From: Liquorilactobacillus aquaticus DSM 21051
GTDB lineage: Bacteria; Bacillota; Bacilli; Lactobacillales; Lactobacillaceae
Assembly: GCF_001436755.1 (NCBI RefSeq)
Contig: NZ_AYZD01000011.1
Coordinates: forward strand, 1-64,000
Length of the DNA: 64,000 nucleotides
Direction of reading: 5' to 3'
Shown piece after piece: positions 56,319 to 64,000 of the stretch. Under the pieces are notes generated by a model that ran no database searches, was not told the origin of the DNA, and saw nothing but the letters and a program-made list of their open reading frames with translations. A program made the translations under genes and the position numbers. Numbering within the stretch: position 1 is the stretch's first letter; each line of letters opens with the position of its first letter.

Positions 56319-57920
56319 CTATCCTCTTTTTTTAATTTCCACTTGCTGATTCAATTCATAAGCCACCATCGTCTCACGGCTAGTGTAACTATCATGCACT
56401 CCCATTAAATAGCAACACAGGCTTCCAACTATGACAAAAATAAAATCAATTGGATAAGAAACCCAGCCATTACCTCCAAACTGATCACTGCCCACTAAAG
56501 ACATAATTGTCAGCCATAACATTTCGCAAAAGAGCCAACGCGTACCGCGCAGGCTTGAAAAAAGTTTTTTCCGGCTTGATGGCTGCCGCAGTTCGTAAAA
56601 AATATAAAAAACAAGACCAATCATGATCACCCCAAAAACTTCGATCGTTGTTGGCCACTTTGCCCAATAAATAGCCAAACTGGCCAGTATATAAGCCGCT
56701 GGAGCCAAAATTGCAGCTCCATACAGACGGAAAGGCCTTTTTAAGTTTGTTCCATGTCGACGAAAAGACATCAAAGTAATTGGACCAGTTAAATACGCAA
56801 TCAGCGTAGAGGTCGAAATAACATTGGACAACGCACTCCAATTTCGAAAAACAGCTACCATAATAACTCCCAAAAACATATTGACGATCATTGCTCTTCG
56901 GGGAGTTTTATACTTCTGATTCAGCTGCCCTAGAAGCGTAGGCAAATGTCTCGTTTGTGTCATTGCAGCCAAAGCTCTCGAAGTCGTCGCAACAAAGGAG
57001 ACACCTGTTCCAAAAGGAGACACAAAAGCATCAAGATACAGAAGATTTGCCAGCCAAGACAAATTAAGCAAAATTGCAATATCTGCAAATGGTGATTGAA
57101 AATTAATTCCATGCCAACCCATAATTTCAAGTCTGCTAGTGGGAACAGCTCCAATAAAAGCAATTTGAAGAAAAGTATAAATGACCATACTTATTCCGAA
57201 GGCAATCACAATTCCCCAAAAAATATTCTTCTCTGGTTTTTCGATTTCATTTCCCATATTGATCGTTGTTTGAAAAGCATTATACGAAAAAATAATTCCT
57301 GCTGAAGTCGTTGCTGTGAAAATTGTATCACTCCCGTAAGGCATGAAACCGGCAGCCGTTTGAAAGTTAGAGCCGTGAAACCCTGTTATAAAAAGAATAA
57401 TGATCGTCATTAGCGGAATGAGAATCTTAAAAACTGAAATTAAACTTGTAAAACTCGTTAATAAGCGTATGGACCAAAAATTCAATAAGGTGAATGCAAG
57501 AATAAATAAGAAAACAACCGCCAATCCTAAATTCGTAATATTTTCTTTTTGAATAAACACCTGAGTCCAGTTTGCCCAACTCCATGGCCATGAGCTCATA
57601 TATTGAACTGCGGCAACTGCTTCAATCGGAATGATAGTTAACAATGAAATCCAGTTTGCCCAACCAGCAACAAAACCTAATAATGGTCCGTGAGAAAATG
57701 ATGCATACTGACTCATCCCACCGCTAGTAGGAAACATCGTGCCCAGCTCTATATAGTTCAATGCAATGACACCAATAATTATACCGCCTAATATCCATGA
57801 GAGAATTGCTGCTGGCCCGGCAATATGCGCAGCCATTCCTGATCCAAACAGCCATCCTGACCCAATAATTGCACTCAATGTCAGCATTACAATCGAAAAT
57901 AAACTCATCTTACGCGGCAT
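56319..57920 (-). CDS. APC superfamily amino acid permease
   Basis: A 533-residue membrane transporter with 12-14 helices. N-terminal SLFSIVMLTLSAIIGSGWLF followed by the glycine-rich GGIIIGVIALNYIELGTMFP is the APC/APA signature; YNAFQTTINMGNEIEKPEKN is the family motif of helix 6 and its following loop. Substrate is unknown; the closest style is the broad basic/neutral amino acid permeases of lactobacilli. GGGGAGAC precedes the ATG. The NEAT-domain gene follows at 24 bp. Confidence 0.87.
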   Translation of the reverse strand: MPRKMSLFSIVMLTLSAIIGSGWLFGSGMAAHIAGPAAILSWILGGIIIGVIALNYIELGTMFPTSGGMSQYASFSHGPLLGFVAGWANWISLLTIIPIEAVAAVQYMSSWPWSWANWTQVFIQKENITNLGLAVVFLFILAFTLLNFWSIRLLTSFTSLISVFKILIPLMTIIILFITGFHGSNFQTAAGFMPYGSDTIFTATTSAGIIFSYNAFQTTINMGNEIEKPEKNIFWGIVIAFGISMVIYTFLQIAFIGAVPTSRLEIMGWHGINFQSPFADIAILLNLSWLANLLYLDAFVSPFGTGVSFVATTSRALAAMTQTRHLPTLLGQLNQKYKTPRRAMIVNMFLGVIMVAVFRNWSALSNVISTSTLIAYLTGPITLMSFRRHGTNLKRPFRLYGAAILAPAAYILASLAIYWAKWPTTIEVFGVIMIGLVFYIFYELRQPSSRKKLFSSLRGTRWLFCEMLWLTIMSLVGSDQFGGNGWVSYPIDFIFVIVGSLCCYLMGVHDSYTSRETMVAYELNQQVEIKKRG

Positions 57921-58100
57921 CTTTGTCTCCCCTTTATCCGAAATTCAATGCCTAATTATACCACAGCAGCTAAATAATACACGGCAAATTACTGTAACCA
58001 CGCATTTCTATCAAACATTCTGCTTAATAATTTTCCCTATGATATACGCTTTTATTCCAAAACTAATCATTTCTTCAACCGTTCTAAAAAGATACACTTA

Positions 58101-58138
58101 AAAAGCTTGCCGCGAGGCTTACCTCTCAAACAAGCTTT
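58101..58138 (-). terminator. menG terminator
   Basis: AAAGCTTG and CAAGCTTT enclose an inner GAGGTAAGCCTC hairpin; T-rich on the minus-strand exit. It lies 8 bp after the menG stop. Confidence 0.7.
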
Positions 58139-58145
58139 CATTTTT

Positions 58146-58865
58146 TTATTTAAAGTGTTTCCTTCCGATATGCAAAGCCCCCGCACCAAAAGTAAAAAGA
58201 GAATACTGAACTTTATCCAACCCTGCGGCCGCAAACATCTCGGCTAATTTTTGAACCGATACAAAAGCTTTTGTTGTTTTTTGAAGATAATCGTAGTCTT
58301 GATAGCGGCTGCCTGTTAACTTAGCCATCAGCGGAACAATGTGGAAGTACCCTTCCCAACCTAATCGAATAAGCGGCTGCTGTGGCTGCGATGTTTCGAG
58401 GCAAGCAGCTTGTCCGCCTGGTCTCAAAACCCGCACCATTTCACCTAAGACCTGATCAGCATCTGGAACATTACGCAGGCCAAAACCGATTGTAACAAGA
58501 TCAAAGTAGTTCGTTTCGAAAGGCAGTTGCATCGAATCACCTGCCACAAATGTCACTCGATCAGCAAGACGGGCTGCTCTGATCTTCTTTTTCGCCAATT
58601 TTAACATTTCTGTGCTTAAATCAAGTGCCACAACATGACCACTCGGCCCAACACTTTGCGCCAGATCAAGTGTCAGATCACCTGTTCCGCAACACAAATC
58701 AAGTGCGAAATCACCTTTTTTTACATTTAATTTTTTTATTGTTTCTGCACGCCAATGCCGATGCAATCCTAAAGTGATTAGATTATTCATCTGATCGTAT
58801 TTAGGCGCAACTCTGTCAAATAGTGAATGTACCTGTTTTTGAGGTGTATTATTTGTTTTTACCAT
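58146..58865 (-). CDS. menG: Demethylmenaquinone methyltransferase
   Basis: A 239-residue SAM-dependent methyltransferase of the UbiE/MenG family, which methylates demethylmenaquinone to menaquinone. Seen: LFDRVAPKYDQMNNLITLGL followed by HRHWR, the SAM-binding ALDLCCGTGDLTLDLAQ, and GFGLRNVPDADQVLGEM. The frame opens at 58898, but AAGGGAG precedes the ATG at 58865. No other men genes are in this window. Many lactobacilli keep only menG or a partial set, so the quinone may be taken up or synthesised from distant genes. Confidence 0.94.
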   Translation of the reverse strand: MVKTNNTPQKQVHSLFDRVAPKYDQMNNLITLGLHRHWRAETIKKLNVKKGDFALDLCCGTGDLTLDLAQSVGPSGHVVALDLSTEMLKLAKKKIRAARLADRVTFVAGDSMQLPFETNYFDLVTIGFGLRNVPDADQVLGEMVRVLRPGGQAACLETSQPQQPLIRLGWEGYFHIVPLMAKLTGSRYQDYDYLQKTTKAFVSVQKLAEMFAAAGLDKVQYSLFTFGAGALHIGRKHFK

Positions 58866-58953
58866 CAAAAAAGCTCCCTTTTGCAGCAACATCCGCACTG
58901 CTTTTTTATTGCTGATCTTTCAATCAATATTACCACATCATATTCCACAAAAT

Positions 58954-58992
58954 AAAAAAGATAACCGAATTAATTCCCGGTTACCTTTTTTA
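58954..58992. terminator. Terminator between menG and the downstream ORF
   Basis: AAAAAAG, one mismatch and TAACCG pair with CGGTTA and CTTTTTT around an AATTAATTCC loop. It works in either direction. Confidence 0.75.
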
Positions 58993-59029
58993 TTTAAACA
59001 CAATACTATGCTAGTACTACTAAATAAAC

Positions 59030-59347
59030 TTATTTCAAATTCGCAGATGTCAAGGACAAATTACTCCAAAATTCATTGTTAGCTGAACTTACATTGAAGC
59101 CCTTAACACGATGATTGACAGGTGACCATTGATAACTGAAACTACCTGGTGCATATGCTGCCTGATCATTCACATATGCCTGCCATTCTTTGGATTTTTC
59201 AACCCGATATGAATTGTTCCATGCTTTGTTGCTATTCATATCATTCATCAGTTGCGTATTTTTCTTAGAAACAAAGTGTCCCATATTAAATGGAGTATCT
59301 TTTTCTAACAAGCAAAGTCCTTGGACAATTCTTGTGAAATATACCAT
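59030..59347 (-). CDS. ORF of unknown function, probably a gene remnant
   Basis: A 105-residue frame with ordinary protein-like composition (NKAWNNSYRVEKSKEWQAYV, then SSANNEFWSNLSLTSANLK at the end), rich in Asn, Ser and aromatic residues like secreted proteins. The putative ATG at 59347 lacks a ribosome site. The sequence starts abruptly only 30 bp after the galactanase gene end, and the C-terminus reads like the tail of a larger exported protein. I do not recognise the family. It is most likely a 3' remnant of a surface protein gene; a short real gene cannot be excluded. Confidence 0.35.
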   Translation of the reverse strand: MVYFTRIVQGLCLLEKDTPFNMGHFVSKKNTQLMNDMNSNKAWNNSYRVEKSKEWQAYVNDQAAYAPGSFSYQWSPVNHRVKGFNVSSANNEFWSNLSLTSANLK

Positions 59348-59377
59348 TATGCAGAAATATAGTTCTGTACATTTTTT

Positions 59378-62300
59378 CTAACTTTTAAGAAATCCCTTAA
59401 AAGCCTTCAGTGATTGCAAAGGATAACCGTGGTCATCAAATAATGTTACATTGTCCCATGTTGTTCCACCCCATGCTGGTTGTCCTTGATAATACATAAC
59501 ATTGTCTGGAGCATACCCAACTGCATATTTTGATGCCCAACCGGTGCCATACAAATCCGCGGCACTCTTGTTGTATTGCCAATTGTCCCAGCCAGCTTTA
59601 ACTGGAATCCAAGCTGGTTCCCAATAAAATGCTCCTAATCCACCTTGTTTCACGAGCACTTGGTACATTTCTCTCATAGCATCAACTTGTCCTTGCGGTC
59701 CTACAGTGTAAGCATTCGTGTTTGAACTAATTGAATTCCCCGTTCCATCCGCATCTTGCAAAGAATTTACCCAACCTGTTTCAAGTATGACAAACTGCTT
59801 ACCATACTTTTCTTGTACCATTTTCTCAACTGCAGCAAGATTAGCCGGTGTGTTTGCCCCACGTCCCAGACCATGTCCATTATCAGTCCCAGTTGACCAA
59901 AATGGATAATATGAAGATCCAAGAACATCGTAATCAACACCATTATTTTTCAGCGCAGTCATAATTGCACTGTATTTGTCGATATTAGGTGTTTCAATAT
60001 GAATCACAACTTTGGCGTCGGGTGTACTTTCTCTCACTGCGTGTGCTCCAGCAACAAGATAGTCGCTTATCTTTCCTGCACTTTGAGCATTATTCCATAT
60101 GTTAGCATAAGACTCTCCTTGATCACGACTAGCAACAATTCCTAGCAATCCGTTTGTGATTTCATTTCCAATCTGGACCATCCCAACATCTGCACCACTG
60201 CCTTTGAAATCAGACATAACTTTCTTAGTATAGAGATAAACTGCCTGTTCAAGCTCTGAATTCGTTAAATTTCTCCATGCCTTAGGCACAACTTGCTTGC
60301 CTGGATCTGTCCAGAAGTCGGAATATTGAAAATCAATTGCTAGCTTCATTCCATATTGTGACGCCTCGCGTGCTATTGCAAGCATATTTGCTTCATCTGA
60401 AGCACCACCGCCATAAGAATTATTTTGACTGTCATAAGGATCATTCCATATTCGCAATCGCAAATAATTGACACCTGCATCATGTAAAACTTTGATCAAA
60501 CTAGCTTTCTTGCCATCAAAATCATAAAACTGTACGCCTGCATTCTTCAAAGCAATATAACTCGAAATATCAACACCCCGAATAGTATCTTGCTTCATGC
60601 CTTCAATTGGTTTGATATTAACATTCTCATACTTCAGCCCTGTTTCAGTTCCTGTTTGATAGGCTGCTGTTATCTGATCACTTGTCATTTTTGATGTCGG
60701 GATCTCTGCATTCGGAACCGACTGTTCTTTTTCATAAATTGCAGTAGCCGAAACATTAGCAACCAAGATATTGCCATAAGAAGCATCAATATTATCATTA
60801 ACAAAATTTTCTTCTTTGAGCACAGCTGTTTGTCCGTCCAACCAGAATTCGTAATGATAGGCTTGCCCGTTACCGTCTAAGTACTGTTTTGTTCCAACAA
60901 GAACAGTTGTCATGCCACCAATAGAATTAGCAATTACTTTCAAACTATCAGTGCTGATTTTCTGTCCAAGCCTACCTTGCAAAATATTTTCAAGATGTTC
61001 ATTATTATCTGAATTATCCACCTCAGCCTCAGAAACAGTCATTCCTTCTTGTAATTGTTCCTGTTTACTCGCAGTAATCGCTTCATTACCATAGACTGTG
61101 CCCACTCTGTAAACAATTTTGGAACTTGCAGCACTAGGAACATTGGTTGTATCGGGTACTGCCTTGTATAAAAGCATTGCACTAGTCCAACCGTTTTTAT
61201 TGTCTAAGTCGCGAACTCCGCCAATTCCTAATGATGTCCAGCTGAAGTCACTTGCTCCGTTATACCAATCTGCAAATAAGCGAGATGTTTTTTGTGCTGC
61301 CTCCACTGCATTTGCTGCTGTTACATTTGCACGATAAACTGTTGCCGTTCCAGTCATATTAGCATTTTTTCGCAAGTATTCTTCCACGGCTGTTGTTTCA
61401 TCAGATAAATCTCCTTGTGCAATCAGCTGTGCCCCATCATGCAGTGAAAAAGCTGCATAATTGTCTTGACTATTAGATAGATCTACATTCAGACTATGCT
61501 GACCACTCTGTTCTAACTTCGAATTGATATCATTAGCAGTCAGCTCACGATACGTTTTAATATCATACTTACTTTGATCAAGCAACACACCGTTCTTATC
61601 AAAATCATATTTATCACCATCTATTCTGACCGTCCCTGTGGTCAGTGCACCGGTATTTTTATCAAAATAATACTTGTCGTTATTTATTATCTGCCATGCA
61701 TACAACATCTGGCCTTGATCATTATAATAAACCGTCTTTTTCTGGTCCGATATATTCTGGAACCCTGTCTGCATTGCACCGGTATTTTTATCAAAGAGAT
61801 ACCAATTATTTTGAATCCGCTGCTGACCATACTGCATCCGACCTTGATTATTGTAATAAGCCGTCTTTTTCTGATCTGATATATTCTGGAATCCCGTCTG
61901 CATCGCGCCGGTATTCTTATCAAAGAGATACCAATTATTTTGAATCCGCTGTTGACCATACTGCATCCGACCTTGATTATTGTAATAAACCGTCTTTTTC
62001 TGGTCCGATATATTCTGGAACCCTGTCTGCATTGCACCGGTATTCTTATCAAAGAGATACCAATTATTTTGAATCCGCTGCTGTCCGTACTGCATCTGGC
62101 CTTGAGCATTGTAATAAACCGTCTTCTTTTGTCCGACGATATTCTGAAATCCCGTCTGCATTGCAAGCCTTTTAGAAAAAAGATACCAATGACCATCAAT
62201 CCATTGTTGACCCGGTTTAACATTCAAAGCTCCTGTAGCCCTATTAAACACGTATAGATGCCCATTAACTTTCTGTGTCCCATAAATCATTTGACCTTGA

Positions 62301-63430
62301 TTATTGTAATAAACCATTTTATTTTGACCGAGGATATACTGAAGGCCCTTCATCATTGCACCAGTTTTATTGTCAAAGAGATACCATTTGCTTTGAATTT
62401 GCTGTTGTCCATATTGCATCTGGCCCTGACCATTGTAATAAACCGTCTTCCTCTGTTCCGGTATATTCTGGAACCCTGTCTTCATTGCACCGGTATTCTT
62501 ATCAAAAAGATACCATTTGCTTTGAATTTGCTGTTGTCCATACTGCATTTGACCTTGGTCATTGTAATAAACCTTTTTCTTTTGTTCTGGTATATTTTGG
62601 AATCCCGTCTGCATTGCGCCCGTGTTCTTATCAAAAAGATACCAATTATTTTGAATTTGTTGTTGTCCATATTGCATCTGGCCCTGATTGTTATAATAGA
62701 CAGTTTTATTTTGATCTACTATTTTTTGAAAGCCTACTTGATACTTACCATCTGCATCATAAATATACCAATTGCCATTTTCCTGCTTTTGAATCAAATT
62801 TGTCTTCGGTTGTGTTATTGTTTTTGTTTTCTTATCATTCTGTGTCTGTACAACTGACGATTGAGTCTGCGTATTTACTTTGTCTGAACTTACTACAACT
62901 GCTGCTTTCACAGTTTTCACAGAACTTTTTTGATTTTCAGAACTGTTCGCTGTTTCGTCAGTCATTTGTCGCGTGGAAGTTTGTACCGACGCTACGCTTT
63001 TACTATTAGAGGATGCAGTCTTATCCACTTCTCTAGATGAAGGTGCTTGAACATCTTGTGTCGTTTTACCAGCTTTTGTTGTTGCTGTTTTTGTATCTGT
63101 CGCAGCAGTCTCAGAGGCCTGAACTGTAGATGAAGTATCCGAAGCAGCCATGTCTTTTTTTGTTAAAGTTTGCACATTATTTTGAACCTCTTGTGTATCG
63201 CTGCTATTGGAGGCAGCAGCCTCCTCAGTTGATGCTGCTGTCGAAGACCCAAGTTTTTTACCAGTGGTTGGTTCATTCTGCGCCGCTGCAACCGTAGTAG
63301 TCACAGTGTCGGCTTTAACAATACTATTGTCTGATACAAATGCTATCCCTAAAGCAATTGTAGTCAGCGCCGCATAGATCCAATTTTTCCCTGCTTTGTA
63401 CATTTTGTAATGTAATTTATATTCAACCAT
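59378..63430 (-). CDS. Large secreted GH53 endo-beta-1,4-galactanase with glucan-binding-type repeats
   Basis: A 1350-residue exported enzyme. Domains: N-terminal KxYKxGKxW signal (YKMYKAGKNWIYAALT, residues 8-24) with a following helix cut near VKA-D; a Ser/Thr/Ala-rich linker (about 45-210); about ten repeats of 43 residues (about 217-618) of the type NWYLFDKNTGAMQTGFQ; an unassigned mid-region (about 620-940); and a C-terminal GH53 catalytic domain (about 945-1350) with NYLRLRIWNDPYD, the acid/base Glu in VQIGNEITNG (near 1088) and the nucleophile Glu in FVILETGWVNS (near 1215). It should cleave beta-1,4-galactan outside the cell. Repeats of this kind bind glucan or cell wall. There is no LPXTG. 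AAAGGAG precedes the ATG. Confidence 0.93.
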   Translation of the reverse strand: MVEYKLHYKMYKAGKNWIYAALTTIALGIAFVSDNSIVKADTVTTTVAAAQNEPTTGKKLGSSTAASTEEAAASNSSDTQEVQNNVQTLTKKDMAASDTSSTVQASETAATDTKTATTKAGKTTQDVQAPSSREVDKTASSNSKSVASVQTSTRQMTDETANSSENQKSSVKTVKAAVVVSSDKVNTQTQSSVVQTQNDKKTKTITQPKTNLIQKQENGNWYIYDADGKYQVGFQKIVDQNKTVYYNNQGQMQYGQQQIQNNWYLFDKNTGAMQTGFQNIPEQKKKVYYNDQGQMQYGQQQIQSKWYLFDKNTGAMKTGFQNIPEQRKTVYYNGQGQMQYGQQQIQSKWYLFDNKTGAMMKGLQYILGQNKMVYYNNQGQMIYGTQKVNGHLYVFNRATGALNVKPGQQWIDGHWYLFSKRLAMQTGFQNIVGQKKTVYYNAQGQMQYGQQRIQNNWYLFDKNTGAMQTGFQNISDQKKTVYYNNQGRMQYGQQRIQNNWYLFDKNTGAMQTGFQNISDQKKTAYYNNQGRMQYGQQRIQNNWYLFDKNTGAMQTGFQNISDQKKTVYYNDQGQMLYAWQIINNDKYYFDKNTGALTTGTVRIDGDKYDFDKNGVLLDQSKYDIKTYRELTANDINSKLEQSGQHSLNVDLSNSQDNYAAFSLHDGAQLIAQGDLSDETTAVEEYLRKNANMTGTATVYRANVTAANAVEAAQKTSRLFADWYNGASDFSWTSLGIGGVRDLDNKNGWTSAMLLYKAVPDTTNVPSAASSKIVYRVGTVYGNEAITASKQEQLQEGMTVSEAEVDNSDNNEHLENILQGRLGQKISTDSLKVIANSIGGMTTVLVGTKQYLDGNGQAYHYEFWLDGQTAVLKEENFVNDNIDASYGNILVANVSATAIYEKEQSVPNAEIPTSKMTSDQITAAYQTGTETGLKYENVNIKPIEGMKQDTIRGVDISSYIALKNAGVQFYDFDGKKASLIKVLHDAGVNYLRLRIWNDPYDSQNNSYGGGASDEANMLAIAREASQYGMKLAIDFQYSDFWTDPGKQVVPKAWRNLTNSELEQAVYLYTKKVMSDFKGSGADVGMVQIGNEITNGLLGIVASRDQGESYANIWNNAQSAGKISDYLVAGAHAVRESTPDAKVVIHIETPNIDKYSAIMTALKNNGVDYDVLGSSYYPFWSTGTDNGHGLGRGANTPANLAAVEKMVQEKYGKQFVILETGWVNSLQDADGTGNSISSNTNAYTVGPQGQVDAMREMYQVLVKQGGLGAFYWEPAWIPVKAGWDNWQYNKSAADLYGTGWASKYAVGYAPDNVMYYQGQPAWGGTTWDNVTLFDDHGYPLQSLKAFKGFLKS
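61575..62790 (-). repeat. In-frame tandem repeat array (129-bp period) in the galactanase gene
   Basis: Around ten units of 43 codons; three consecutive ones (61740-62130) are almost identical at DNA level, differing by a few bases. Each unit holds two half motifs, TVYYNNQGQMQYGQQQIQ and NWYLFDKNTGAMQTGFQNI. Near 62160-62330 the units are more diverged (GHWYLFSKRLAMQ). Recent duplication and gene conversion explain the identity. Confidence 0.9.
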
Positions 63431-63615
63431 TATTTTCTCCTTTTAGACATATATTCCCCCACTCATAATATACTAGATTATTATTCTTTAGTAGTAGCCT
63501 AACTCTATTTTCTCGCAAAAAAGAAGTGTGGTGTAAATCGGTAAAATTTGAGTACAAATACCGGATTACGAATGTAAAGCATCCTTTGCTATGGATAATG
63601 CGAAGTTAGATGGAA

Positions 63616-63643
63616 CATTTTGGGTTATGGGACACATTTGTAC
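63616..63643 (-). repeat. Copy of the dispersed repeat tail
   Basis: Read on the minus strand, GTACAAATGTGTCCCATAAC and its continuation match the tail at 31500-31527 in 23 of 28 positions. Immediately beside it, 63649-63684 holds a decayed form of the palindrome (CTAGATCAA...TTTTG). Confidence 0.5.
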
Positions 63644-63689
63644 GGAATCAGCAAGAAAACTAGATCAAGCTTTAACTTTTGTCCAATTC

Positions 63690-63731
63690 AAAAAAAATCT
63701 CAGATAAGCACAATTGTGCTTATCTGAGATT
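63690..63731 (-). terminator. guaB terminator
   Basis: AATCTCAGATAAGCACAA and TTGTGCTTATCTGAGATT form a perfect 18-bp stem. The minus strand exits into TTTTTTT, 15 bp after the guaB stop. Confidence 0.92.
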
Positions 63732-63745
63732 CCACTCTCTTATAA

Positions 63746-64000
<255 letters not shown>

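Noticed and set aside
61575-62790. Tandem repeats that could be mistaken for a CRISPR array
   Set aside because: Units are contiguous, in frame with a real protein and 129 bp long, with no spacers and no cas genes.
61574-63009. Several long plus-strand and minus-frame ORFs opposite or inside the galactanase repeats
   Set aside because: They exist only because the 129-bp repeat keeps several frames open; their products are low-complexity and have no start signals.

Overview
The window looks like the chromosome of a low-GC, fermentative Lactobacillaceae bacterium. A Liquorilactobacillus or plantarum-like relative would fit, but I cannot fix the genus. Supporting signs are a phosphoketolase (xfp), class III fructose-1,6-bisphosphatase, oleate hydratase, cyclopropane synthase, alpha-acetolactate decarboxylase, a thiamine ECF system of the YkoEDC type, T-box and TPP leaders, strong AGGAGG ribosome sites, and a KxYKxGKxW signal on a large secreted enzyme.

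Positions 1-5400 are accessory DNA: a partial Mor-type regulator, then a compact minus-strand block of tyrosine recombinase, excisionase-like protein, P4/D5-type primase-helicase, an unknown protein and an AT-rich unknown cargo gene. The cargo gene is split by a -1 frameshift at a T_TTT_TTG heptamer. The block resembles a small phage-satellite or integrated plasmid-like element. From 5.5 to 16.2 kb come housekeeping and metabolic genes, mostly on the minus strand: gpmA, a MalY/PatB C-S lyase, an AI-2E family permease, fbp with a cre site, ohyA, a 2,3-butanediol-type dehydrogenase and galE. From 16.4 to 26.8 kb lie a GntR regulator, a decayed aroB, xfp, a T-box controlled amino acid permease, an AarF/UbiB kinase, a histidine phosphatase, a membrane-anchored repeat protein and a DedA protein.

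The 27-31.5 kb block is a catabolic unit for isomalto-oligosaccharides: a GH13_31 glucosidase and an MFS sugar permease, divergent from a LacI regulator, with two exactly inverted operators between them. Then follow cfa, azlCD, a KtrB-type potassium channel, and a TPP riboswitch with terminator in front of ykoEDC. Next are a 1090-residue YhgE/Pip protein with a long LxSG repeat, dacA with a two-component system, and budA. The arginine genes argC-J-B-D and argF (47.6-53.1 kb) have candidate ArgR boxes at both promoters.

The last 10 kb hold an ECF substrate-binding component beside a pyridoxamine kinase, a NEAT-domain surface protein with an APC permease, menG, an ORF remnant, a 1350-residue GH53 galactanase carrying about ten glucan-binding-type repeats, and the 3' end of guaB. 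Links between genes: budA and the butanediol dehydrogenase form the acetoin branch; the NEAT protein and menG hint at haem and quinone use; galE and the galactanase fit galactan use. Intergenic spaces repeatedly carry terminator-like palindromes with a shared TCAAAA/TTTTGA core, and some share a conserved tail, so they look like a dispersed repeat family. I saw no tRNA, rRNA, insertion sequence or CRISPR array.
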